Assembly (NCBI GenBank): GCA_963921825.1
Contig: OY997594.1
Coordinates: forward strand, 9,987,001 to 10,051,000
DNA from: Erodium maritimum
Lineage: Eukaryota > Streptophyta > Magnoliopsida > Geraniales > Geraniaceae
Direction: 5' to 3'
DNA: 64,000 nt
Part shown: positions 10,531-21,872 of the stretch, piece after piece
Numbering within the stretch: the stretch's first letter is position 1
Layout of the letters: the number at the start of each line of letters is the position of its first letter
Translations under genes and position numbers: made by a program
The notes under the pieces: generated by a model
Database searches by the model: none
What the model saw: only the letters and a program-made list of their open reading frames with translations
What the model was told of the DNA's origin: nothing

Positions 10531-11329
10531 AAGTTGGAAGGGGGCAGAGAGACCTACAAAAAAGCTCTCTTCTACCTACAGGTGAGGTCCTCTCTACCCG
10601 TTAAGGTTTACTGTCGCCGCCGCCGCTCCTCACGCCCGTCAACCACGCCGTCGTCCTCCTTAGCCGCGGTATCTTCCCCACCGGTTCTCTCCTTCTCAGT
10701 CTTCATCCAAATCTCTCCACCAGAGATGGTTCTCCCAGGTTCCCGCCGTCAATACGCCGGAGCACGGCCTAGGTCACCATGGATGCCGGAGAATCCTCCC
10801 CGGCCTCGCCCCTTCATGATCGCCCCGACCTTGCCAGCGGCCCCGGAGGAACCAGATGAGATCCCGAAGCCGCCAGACACTATGGGACAGGAACAGGAAA
10901 GGGTTCTGAGCCCGGGGGGCTATAATCCCCCGGGGAATGAATGATTCCCCAAGGCGGGAGTGGGGAGGTCCGTCGGGGGCTTATACCCACAGACCTGGGA
11001 CAACTACAGCCGGGAGGTCTCGGGGAATCCGCAGTAATGGCTTAGTTACATTCTATTTCCTTTGCATTAGGTCGAATAATACTTTGGCTAGTTAGATTTA
11101 GTTTTGTGATCTATATTTCGTTTGAAACGTTGGATCGAGGAATCCTTGAGTTCGGATCTGCGAAACAAAGCAGACTATATGTATGGAATCATGTGCGCCT
11201 GACGGGCTACGGCCGGTTGGGACAGAAAGCTGGTATTCGGGACAGTTATGTCCTTCCTTGCAAGCATGACATGAAATCGTAATACAACAACTTCTTTCCC
11301 GTTTCAAAAAAAAAAAGTTAGAAGGGGGC
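10531..11329 (+). mobile_element. Short ORF1-only LINE derivative with 15-bp TSD
   Basis: The insert is 10546-11314 with an A tail at 11306-11316. The target-site duplication is AAGTTGGAAGGGGGC (10531-10545) and AAGTTAGAAGGGGGC (11315-11329), 15 bp with one mismatch. The interior has a CT/CG-rich 5' part, a Pro-rich frame (10534-10944) and the 3' end shared with 3.4-5.7 kb and 54-55 kb, marked by TATACCCACAGACCTGGGA and GGAGGTCTCGG-GAATCCGCA. There is no endonuclease, reverse transcriptase or recognisable DUF4283. At about 770 bp this is a minimal derivative that kept the two ends and lost the middle. Confidence 0.8.
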
Positions 11330-13237
11330 GAGAACATAAATAATGTGTGTGTGATAGAAAAGGATAAGACATAATGTGTGTGAATGAGGGGAAAGAGAGC
11401 TTAGCACCACAAAACCGATCTTGCCGATGTTGTCTTCTCGCCATAATCATCGCCAACAACAATGCCACCAAACTTTCCTTTACCATTCATCGTCACCTTT
11501 ATTATGTCTCTGTACATACATGGCATGTGCAGTGACACGCACAAGCCCTGTTTTATTATTAACAACCAAGTCACAAAATTAAGATAAGTATACACATTAA
11601 TTATGTACTTCTTTTTTTCTTCTCAATCAGCCCTTTTACCCGTGGATGTGAAGATTAATGTTGGACACATATTTATTAATTTAATCATTGCATTCTTCCA
11701 AAATTAAATGGGTAAATACTAAATGAGTTTATCCCTTCATATTTATTCTGAAGTCATTAAAATGAACTGATGGAGTCGGAAGAGAAGAAGAGAGCCGAGA
11801 GAGGGGCAAGTTTGGAGATAAAAGATAAAATAAATATAAAATAAAGTAGTAAGCCATTATTGGGCTGACCCAGCCCAGCCCCACAACCACGTCATCGGGT
11901 CCACATACGAGATTTGTCAACGGAGCGTGTAATCGACGCACACAGACACAGAGTACGAGAGAGAGGAATTATTAGTACGGGTTTATTCGGTAATATGCTA
12001 ATTTTATTTAGAGAAAAAAATTATTAATAACTAACAGTAATTTACCACAGTCCTTGAAATTGACTCTACTTTCATTGTAACGCCTCAGTCCTCAACAATG
12101 CTAGATATTTTACGGACAAAAAATGTGATTCGCCACAAAAATGAAAACATCGTTAATTTTAGAGTTATCCATTTCCTTCATCGGTCTGGATTTGACAGCC
12201 TGTTTATTACCACAAAATATAATTGGAAATTACAGCACATGACTCTGGAACGAGGAGTGGATTCGGTAGTGTGGTGGTGTACGTACACAACACAGTAGTA
12301 GCACTTTGCTGCTGACTTCGCTTTTATGAAAGATTCACCGATGATGACACATGAACACAACCCCACTTTGATATTAATATATATTTGAAATACAGTTTGA
12401 AGCTCCAATGAATCAATTCCCCAAATTGAAAAGTGCAGTATCATAAACCCTAAATCGTATTCAGAGAAGAGAGAGTGAATGGAGTAATGAAATAGAAAAG
12501 CAAAGGGTTTGAGTTGAGATATTATTGAATAATAATGGAGAGGAGAAGAGGAGGAAGAAGAAAATGGAGGCGAGAAAGATGGGAGAGAAGGTGAGGTTCG
12601 AGATGCGAGCCCGTAGCGGCAGTGAAGGAACCTTCTCCGTACTCATCATCTTCCTCCTCAGCTTGCCTCGCATTTAATTTTGTCTTTTGATTCTTCCATA
12701 CGCCAATCACACATTTGGGTCATCTTTAAGCTACTTACTTTTCTTTTCAAGTGCACTGGATCTTACTCGTTTCATGAATGTGTTCTTCATGACTCTGCCC
12801 TCGCTTTTTTGGATTACTTGGGATTTTCCGTTCTTGATTTGGTTCGTCGATTAAGGAAACTTACATTTCTCTGTATATATATTGTCTTCCTCCGTTGACA
12901 TATTTTCTGATTCTGGGAGGATTTTTTTCCTTTTTTTTGTTCTTTCTCTGTAACTATGTTGGGAAAGAAAAAAAAATCCTACAAAAAAAGTTAGGATATC
13001 TTGAATTCTTAGCTCATAGGAAACATACCCTTTAATCTGTGCCCACTTTTTTTTTTTTTTTATTATTGTGGGTTTCATTCATATTACCAAAGATTCCTAT
13101 AGCCCTTCATCAATTGTGTATTGCTGCTATTGGTTTTCTTTTGTCCCTTTTCAAAGTATTGATACATAGATTTTAGAGGAAGAACAATCAGAAGAGGAAG
13201 GATAGGTTCTTGTTCATGTTTGAGTTTTCTTCGTTCC
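11330..13237. other. Intergenic and probable 5' leader of the FAB1-like gene
   Basis: No coding exon is visible. The last 500-800 bp probably hold the promoter and 5' UTR, perhaps with a leader intron, of the FAB1-like kinase gene that starts at 13238. The frames around 12461-12710 on the minus strand are low-complexity. Confidence 0.4.
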
Positions 13238-16200
13238 ATGGGAGTGCCGGATGACTCTTTACAAGATCTATTAGTCAAGGTTAGGTCTTGGTTTTCCAGG
13301 GGAGGTAGTGATCTGACTTGTTTGCCTGATGGCCAATTTGAGAAGACTTGCTCCCAATGTGATTTGACTTTTACCCAGTTCCGCCATAGATATCATTGCC
13401 AAAGTTGTTGTCTTGTGTTCTGTGGAAAGTGTATTGGGGGTTTCAACTTGGTTGCTCCTAGGAGCTACACTGAATCTGGGAACACTGTTGAGTCTTGTAA
13501 GTTTTGTTCAGAGGTGGGTATGATGCCTGAAGGTGGGATGAACTGCAGTGAAACAATTCATCCTTCTATATCTCCACGGGATAGCCCTGAGCCACCTCCC
13601 CCTCATCACAATGGTGAAAAACTAAGTTCTTCTGTCAGTGATGAGCCTCATCAGATTGATCACCTTGCCCTTTATCTTGAGCCAGGGGATCATGGGGATT
13701 CTCCACATGCAGGGACTAGCAGTAGTATGACATCGTTTAGTACTCACACATCTCCAGTATCTGTTTGCCACTCTCCTAGCAGGTAGTATTTATTTTTTTC
13801 GTTCTCGGTTATATGATTGGACTTGACCGCTTTAATGCTTTATCTAGGTTTTATTAAGATCGATCTTGCAATGCTAATCTGGATATGTTTCCATATTCTA
13901 TCTTTATTGTTTTGGTAATTATGATTATGATTATGCTATGTGTGACCTGCCAATTTCATACAGCCCCATTCTGGCACGTGATCATATGATTACTTCTATT
14001 TAAATGGAAAAAATGAGCCCGTTGTTTTTATAAAGTAAAATTTACCCTTAATATGGATTTACATTGGTAGGAGTGGCGAAGAAGATGCTGAGGATTCTGG
14101 GAAGCATTTTTTCAGCCAACCAAGTGAATACTCAAACAACAATTCTGATATAGATTCAATTAGTGTTAGTGCTAGGGCTGAGTTTTACAGTATCAAGTCA
14201 TTGGGATCATCTGAATGCCCCTCCAGGATTAGTATTAATTCTGATGGAGTTGGGCATTCTGTACAGCTGGGGCAAGAGGGAATCCCAAATTCTGGGAATA
14301 GCAGTCCTTTAAATCACATGACTGTTATAAGGTCTGATAGAGGGACTGAAGATCCAGAGAATAAAGATGATTGCTCCGATGACTTGACGATTTATCATGA
14401 CCAATCTGACAAGTCTCGGGAGCCATTGGATTTTGAAAACAATGATCTTATCTGGTTCCCCCCGCCGCCAGATGATGAAGATGATGACGCGGATAGTAAC
14501 TTCTTTGATTATGATGATGAAGATGATGATATTGGAGACTCAGGTGCAATGTTCTCATCAACTAGTAGTCTTTCAAATACTTTTTCTGCAAAGGATAGAC
14601 AGAATGAAGGTAATAAGGAACCCTTGGAATCTGTGATACATGGGCACTTTAGGGCTCTTGTGTCACAGCTGGTACAGAGTGAGGGAATCGGGATAAGCAA
14701 GGAGAACAATATTGGAGACTGGCTCGACGTAGTTACATCTGTAGCATGGCAAGCAGCCAACTTTGTGAAACCAGATACCAGCAGAGGAGGCAGTATGGAC
14801 CCTGTTGACTACGTGAAGGTTAAATGTGTAGCATCAGGAAGTCCCCATGAGAGGTATATAGATTTTGCTCAATGTTCAAGATTATTTTCTTCAGCAGCAC
14901 ATCGGTAATCCTAAATATCTGAACTTTTCTTCGTGCAGCACTCTTATAAAGGGAGTTGTTTGCACAAAAAATATAAAGCATAAGCGGATGAGCTCGCATT
15001 ATAAAAACCCCAGGTTGCTTATTTTAGCAGGAGCTCTTGAATATCAGAAAGTTCCAAACCAGCTGGCATCTTTAGACACATTACTGAATCAGGTGATTTC
15101 TTTCTTTCTTTCTTTATATTTGTTTATTCCTTCAAATAAGATTTTATTACATTTATTCTAAATTTAGTTTTTTGCACAGGAAAATGATCATCTGAAGAGG
15201 ATTATTTCAAAGATAGAGGCCCTCCGCCCAAATGTACTGCTGGTAGAAAAAAGTGTATCTTCTTTTGCTCAAGATTATCTGTTGGAAAAAGAAATTTCAC
15301 TAGTTCTCAATGTTAAAAGGCCATTACTGGAGCGTATAGCTCGGTGCACTGGTGCTCATATTACTCCATCAGTTGATAATATTTCAACAACACAGTTGGG
15401 CCATTGTGAGCTCTTCAGGTTAGAAAGAGTGTCTGAAGAACATGAGGATGCCAATCAATTCAATAAGAAACCATCGAAAACTTTGATGTTTTTTGAAGGT
15501 TGTCCAAGGCGTTTGGGTTGTACGGTAATTGCCATTTTCTATGGTTCATTGATTGCTCATTTTTACCAAATTTTATCTACTGATTGTGTGGAACTCTGAA
15601 ATTTGAGTATTTGTTTTTTTGTTGTATATAGGTTCTACTAAGAGGTGGAAGTCGCGACGAGCTGCAGAAGGTTAAACACGTTATTCAATATGCAGTGTTT
15701 GCTGCCCATCATCTATCTCTAGAGACTTCCTTTCTTGCTGATGAGGTTGCTTCTCTGCCTACTACATCACTAAAACCTTCACTTGCCATATCAGAAAGCA
15801 GAACAGCCAGTAAAGCTATTTCACTTTTTCAAAGTTCTTCTCCAAGAGCTTCTGAAGTAGTGGTTGATGCATCTGTTCAAGATGAAGTATCTGATTGTCT
15901 CAATCCAGATTTCGGACAACTGCAGTCATCATTCGAGCAGCATGGGCCAGTTCATATTTCTCCTTCGTCTTCTGGTGACAATGCTGATCTCACATCAAAT
16001 TTGAGCCTTGAATCATGTTTTAATCAATGCCAGGATCTGAAGGGGCACAAATTGCTTCCTTCCAATACAAGCAACCTTCCCCTGTCTGAATTTTATGAAC
16101 TTGGGGAACATAATTTGACTAAATCTGAGAGGAGCGATGAAATAGATGTGACCAGCGAATATCTATCAGCAACTGACTCCCACCAAAGCATTTTGGTATC

Positions 16201-19200
16201 TTTCTCAAGCCATTGTGTACTGAAAGGAACTGTTTGTGAACGCTCTCGACTCCTCCGTATAAAGTTCTACGGATGCTTTGACAAGCCACTTGGAAGATAT
16301 CTTCATGATGATCTGTTTGATCAGGTAACTAACTCGTCTTAAGTCCCTGTCCTTTCTTCTTGATTGTTGGGTATGTAGTGAAATTTGCATGCTAACAACA
16401 ATGTAATCACCAGAAATCTTGCTGTCAATATTGTAAAGAGCCAACTGAAGCCCATGTCCAGTGCTATACCCACCAGCAAGGCAACCTCACTATTAGTGTT
16501 AAAAGCCTTTCCTCTTTGAAGCTTCCCGGAGAAAGAGATGGAAAAATATGGATGTGGCACCGATGCTTGAGGTGTGCTCATGTTGATGGAGTCCCACCAG
16601 CAACTCCTAGGGTGGCTATGTCAGATGCTGCCTGGGGACTTTCTTTTGGAAAATTCCTTGAACTTAGCTTCTCAAACCATGCAACTGCAAATCGAGTTGC
16701 ATCTTGTGGGCACTCATTGCAGAGGGACTGCCTGCGGTACTATGGGTATGAGCTTTTGAATTCAAAATCCAGTAGCTAATTCTTGATTCTTCAGTTGCTT
16801 CTTGTGATGGTAATGGAGTTTCATTCAGCAGGTTTGGGTGCATGGTTGCGTTCTTCCGCTATTCCCCTATTGATATTCTTTCTGTCCAGCTGCCCCCTTC
16901 TGTGCTCGAATTCAATGGCCTTGTTCAACAGGAGTGGACAAGAAAAGAATCAGTTGAGGTGCTATTAGGAATCTAATCATCTAACATATTTAGATTCTGA
17001 ACACATGTGATTAATTAGTTTTGCGCGTTTTTGGCTCACTCTTTGACCTTTCCTTTCTGCTCAGCTCATGACAAAGATGGAAACCTTGTATATGGAGATA
17101 TCTGATGTACTAAATAGGATTGAGCAGATAAGTAAAAGTTTTGAACATGGTGTTTTGGATCCTAATGAGTTGCGGAACCACATTGTGGAGTTGAAAGATC
17201 TACTCGTAAAGGAAAGAAATGATTATCATGTGAGTACAAACTAGGAACTAATTCAGATATTCTATTTATCGTTCTTATCATAGATTTCCTGGTCCCCACA
17301 AACTCAATGTGTTGCTTCTATAGTAAATATGATTTTCAATATGTGATATGTAAACAGGTATTGCTTCAACCAGTGAATATGGAGACTTCAGGACCTTGTC
17401 AGGTTGCTGTGGATATCCTTGAACTTAATAGATTGAGGCGATCCCTTCAAATTGGTGCACATGTTTGGGATCGTAGGCTTTATTCACTTGATTCTCTTCT
17501 TCGAACTGATTCTATATCCAAGGTTACACATGCACAAGCCTCTTATGCCCTTAAAGAGTTGAGAAATGATGTATTCTCCATGGATGCTCACATTGAATGT
17601 GGTCAAGACAGGATAGTTTCCACATCTCCAAGATTACTGGAGTCTCCCCGGAGTGAGTCACATTCCGAGCAGGAACAAGAGCTCAAATTAGACTCCTTGG
17701 ATACTTATGTGCCTAAAAACTCATCGGATATCCATGAAATACATTCTGATAGGGAGATTAATGTTGAAAGTATCCCTTCTCTAGCATCCAATCTTTCTGA
17801 GAGGATAGATTCTGCATGGATAGGTACTGATCAACCTCTGGTGAAAGAGGCAGATGGACTAAAGCTTAATCAAGGTGATGATCCGGCCTTTAGAAGGCTG
17901 GGGTCACCGGCGAGAGTCTATTCATTTGACTCTGCAATAAAATTTCAAGGAAGAACTCGTAAAGGGTTGCCCCTCTCTTCATTGCACATATCAACTCTTA
18001 GATCCTTCCATGCTTCGGGAGATTATGGGAAGAGTACTGCGAGAAGTCCTGTTTCTACAGTAACAAGGACTTGCTCTCAAATATTACCATCAGAGGCCCT
18101 CAAAATGAATTCAATATTGGGCTCTACACCTTTCATCTCCACTTTGTCTCATGTGGCTGATGGGGCTCGGCTGCTACTTCCACAAGCAGGCCAAAGTAAC
18201 TTGGTTATTGCTGTTTATGATGATGAACCGACCAGCATAATATCATATGCTCTAAGTTCCAATGAATATGAGGACTCTGTTGGTGATAACCATGGAGGCT
18301 GGAGTGTGAGTGAGTGCAGGAAAGAAGATTCTGCAGCGCCAACATTATCAGCATGGCAATCTTTTGGCTCACTGGACTTGGATTACATCCATTATGGAGG
18401 TTATGGGACTGAAGATGCTTCATTATCAATGAGCGGGCTGTTTACGGATTCTAGTAAATCTCCGCACTTAAGAATCGCCTTTGAGGATGAATCTTCTAAT
18501 TCCGGGGGCAAAGTGAAATTTTCAGTCACTTGTTATCATGCAAAGGAATTTGACTCTCTTCGGGAGAAATGTTGTCCTAGCAAAGTTGATTTCATACGCT
18601 CCTTGAGTCGGTGCCGTAGATGGAGCGCTCAAGGAGGAAAAAGCAATGTCTATTTTGCAAAGTCTTTGGACGAGAGATTCATCATAAAACAAGTAACAAA
18701 AACAGAACTTGAAGCCTTTGAGAAGTTTGCACCTGAATACTTCAAATACTTGACAGAGTCTCTTAGTTCAGGAAGCCCAACATGTCTTGCCAAAATTCTT
18801 GGAATTTATCAGGTTAGTTAGGTACTATTTGCTTTTGATCACATGTGTTTTGAGATGTAATTTTACTCCACTCAATCTTGTATTTTCAATGTAGGTCACC
18901 GTCAAGAACCTCAAAGGTGGTAGGGAAACGAAAATGGATTTAATGGTGATGGAAAATCTGTTTTTTAAACGAAACATCTCAAGGGTCTATGACCTTAAAG
19001 GTTCTGCAAGATCTCGTTACAATGCAGATACAACGGGGGAAAACAAGGTACTGCTAGATATGAATTTACTTGAATCTCTGCGAACAAAGCCCATATTTCT
19101 TGGAAGCAGGGCAAAGAGAAGCCTAGAGAGAGCTGTTTGGAATGACACATCCTTTTTGGCGGTAAGGTGCAAATTCATACAAGCACACCAAAGCTGTAAC

Positions 19201-19490
19201 GATTTGCTTGTCTCACGGTCATTGTTGTTGTTTAGTCTGTAGATGTGATGGACTATTCATTGCTGGTTGGAGTGGATGAAGAGAGCAAAGAGCTGGTTTT
19301 AGGAATAATTGATTTCATGAGACAGTATACATGGGACAAGCACTTGGAGACATGGATTAAGGCTTCTGGAATTCTGGGCGGCCCCAAGAACACTTCACCC
19401 ACAATTATCTCTCCCATGCAGTACAAGAAAAGGTTCAGGAAAGCAATGACTACCTATTTTCTTACTGTACCTGATCAGTGGTCCTTGTGA
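13238..19490 (+). CDS. FAB1C: FAB1C/D-like phosphatidylinositol-3-phosphate 5-kinase
   Basis: This kinase makes PtdIns(3,5)P2 from PtdIns3P on endosome and vacuole membranes. By eye the coding exons are 13238-13782, 14071-14853, 14939-15092, 15180-15524, 15632-16324, 16414-16745, 16832-16958, 17065-17229, 17358-18812, 18895-19161 and 19236-19490. Every junction is GT-AG and in frame, giving 1706 aa, near the usual plant size. Residues 32-90 form a variant FYVE finger; 430-700 are the CPN60/TCP1-like domain; 820-990 the Cys-rich region ([30 protein letters not shown]); 1420-1706 the PIPK catalytic domain with GGKSNVYF, the lysine of [18 protein letters not shown] and [13 protein letters not shown]. 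An acidic run ([20 protein letters not shown]) lies in exon 2. The start [17 protein letters not shown] resembles Arabidopsis FAB1C. A TTG upstream at 13220 is not a start. The last exon must use the acceptor at 19234-19235, not the TAG at 19241-19242, to keep [10 protein letters not shown] in frame. Confidence 0.93.
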
Positions 19491-20572
19491 GCAATGGCTT
19501 TCTTTTTTTAAAATCTTGTATTGATGTAAAAATGGAGTGGGGAAAGGAGATCAATGTAATCTTGTTGTTTATATATCTTTTGTATGACTAATTAACAAGG
19601 CTAGGGAGGGAGGGAAATTATTTTTTGTAGACAGTATGTGCATTGTTTATCATAGCATGTGCAGAAAAGTTAGCATTGAAGGTTCAGTAACATGACTTTG
19701 CTTGTAAACCTTTCTCTTTGGAATATGTGTGGGAACACATGGTTTGATGCTTATTGGATTATGATGATTGGAGTAACCTTTCATTTTTCTATTTCTAATC
19801 CTGATTATTTGATACAATGAATCTATTCCTTTTGAGGTTTTTCAATGCCTGAACTGATATTTTTGTGTTTTAGCCACCAAACGTAGTTTTAATAGTTGAT
19901 GCGAATTGATAGGTTTTTTTTAGTTTATCATTTTAATGTGTAACAAATTGAATTGTAAAGGGACACATTTAATTTCAGTGTATGAGAAATTTTTTCCTTA
20001 AGCTCCTACATTGTAGTTGTAGGTGTGCACCATATTTGAAAGCCATGTTGGTACAAAACATCATTACATTTACATGAATGGAGATGCAGTGTATATATGT
20101 GCCTTGTCCATCTTTTGTTGACCGTGACCACTATAACTAGGTTACAAGCTGAAGCACTTAGTCTAGTGCTGACTTGTCTCTTACAAAACCGCAGCTACCT
20201 CCTTCGTTGCTTGCCAGGAAGCTCACTCGTTTCTGTTGCAATTTCAACCAAGAATTTAGTTCAACAAACACAATCAGGAATTACAAAGAAAGATTTAGTC
20301 GAGCTTCTTTTTACTATTATTCATTCCTATTTATCTTTACAAGACTAAAGTTCGTTAGCTATGGTTCGGTTGGTATGAATCAGTCTTTTGTCCCTCATCA
20401 AATTGGTGCAACGTGTATTAACATGATACCCTTGTAAATATAAGTTACACCTAACAAAAAACAAATTTAGCTGATGAGTCCGTGGTTGTAGTGTGTTTCT
20501 AAGATAATTTTATAGCCATGTGGTTCAGTATTAATGCCGAAAAAGTACTTAATCTAATATATATATAAAAGG
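19491..20572. other. 3' flank of the FAB1-like gene and convergent spacer
   Basis: This contains the 3' UTR of the kinase gene (AT-rich, from 19491) and the end of the convergently transcribed PADRE gene. I saw no other coding exon. If the PADRE gene is spliced, its last exon would have to lie here, but I could not identify one. Confidence 0.4.
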
Positions 20573-21214
20573 TTAAATTATGAGTGATTTGGTGTTCCTA
20601 GTCAAGTATTCACACTTGACACTCCAAATGAGAAACCTAGAACATGGCACGAAAAGAGGAAGCGTGTCTCCCGGAGAACATACCTCACGCGCCACCGCGG
20701 CAGGGGAATTCGCATCCGCATTGGCCTTGTGTAGGTCCATGATCTTCTCCACCGCCTCAGCCTCGTCCCTGCTCTCTCTCATGAGCCTCTCCACCTCAGC
20801 CTTGGGGAGCTTCAGACGCACCCGCCTAGCGCCCCCTAACTCCTCCTCCGCCGCCGCATTGGACGTGGGCCTCACCGCCGAGAGGTCCGACACTGACCTC
20901 CGCGTCAGCCTGAGGCTCTCCAGCCTGTCCTTGGCGCTCATGTTGATCCCGGACCGCACCCTCCTCGGGGCCGTCGCCGGAGCCTTCTTGGGCAGCTCCA
21001 CGAGGAAGTAGAGCCGCTTGGGCTCCAAGTTGTGGCGCGGGTCCAGTGGGTTAGCTCGGACACCGTGTTGGTGCACGGCTCGCGAGTCCAAGAGGACGAG
21101 TCCGGGGTGGCTCTTGAGTACCTCGCCGGCTTGAACTGGTGTCCTTAACTTGAAGGTCTCGCCGTCTATTTTCATAATTTTGGCTGTCTTTTTGCCTCCT
21201 AAAGTGTTACCCAT
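20573..21214 (-). CDS. PADRE / DUF4228 domain protein
   Basis: The frame encodes 213 aa from an ATG at 21212-21214. It starts MGNTLGGKK, a typical N-myristoylation context. The DUF4228/PADRE core follows: KIMKIDGETFKLRTPV, a central VLLDSRAVHQHGVRANPLDP, then LEPKRLYFLVELPK (residues 1-76). The rest is basic and Arg/Ser-rich with a Lys/Glu helix-like segment (KLPKAEVERLMRESRDEAEAVEKIMDLHK). The family is plant-specific, often induced by pathogens or abiotic stress, and its molecular function is not established. A consensus splice donor, GAG|GTATGTTC, lies at codon AREV near 20684. The real protein may therefore end differently, and the tail from CSPGDTLP onward may be read-through into an intron. 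The exon is markedly GC-rich compared with its surroundings, as is common in this family. Confidence 0.8.
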   Translation of the reverse strand: MGNTLGGKKTAKIMKIDGETFKLRTPVQAGEVLKSHPGLVLLDSRAVHQHGVRANPLDPRHNLEPKRLYFLVELPKKAPATAPRRVRSGINMSAKDRLESLRLTRRSVSDLSAVRPTSNAAAEEELGGARRVRLKLPKAEVERLMRESRDEAEAVEKIMDLHKANADANSPAAVAREVCSPGDTLPLFVPCSRFLIWSVKCEYLTRNTKSLII

Positions 21215-21870
21215 GTTTGATTTATAATTTGTGTTGGAGACAATGATGAATATTGTAGCTTTACGTGGTAGTTATTAAGGGTTTCAATATGGTCAAAAAT
21301 GGGGTGGATGACAATCTTGAAAATTCGGTAAGAATGTTTGACAAAGCAATACAATACGTACAACATCGCTTTCGAGCACAAGATTATACTACCACTATAT
21401 ATATACTAGTTGCCATATATGCATGGTTCTTTCTGATTTTTCGTGTAATGTGCGTACATTTAATTAAAAATACCTTTCACTTGGAGTTTCGGACTGTGAC
21501 ATGTGCCCTAGATTCTCCGTGATATCAGGGATCAGATGATTACTAAACTATGTGGGAGTAACTATAGTCTAATTAGGGATGACAAAACGTCTGGATCCGA
21601 TAGAAACTCGATGTTCTCAACCTGTCGGGACGGATTGAGGAGGGGGATTTAACCATTCGGGGTGGAGAACGAGGATGGGACGGGGCTGGTATTCCCGCCC
21701 GACCCACCTCGGTATTATTAAAAAAAATATATAAGTATACATATATTTATACACAGATACACTCAATCCCCAACACACCTCATATTTTCGGATTTCTATA
21801 CGGACTAATATGACCTATCTATGTTTTAGGAAGTGTTTTCATCTAGGCATATTTAGATTTATGTATTTGT
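21215..21870. other. Intergenic, contains a G-rich repeat fragment
   Basis: Upstream region of the PADRE gene. Around 21555-21720 is a G-rich block (GGGATGACAAAACG, GGGACGG, GGATGGGACGGGGCTGG, CCCGCCCGACCC) of the kind common in plant short interspersed repeats. No boundaries could be set. Confidence 0.4.
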
Positions 21871-21872
21871 CA

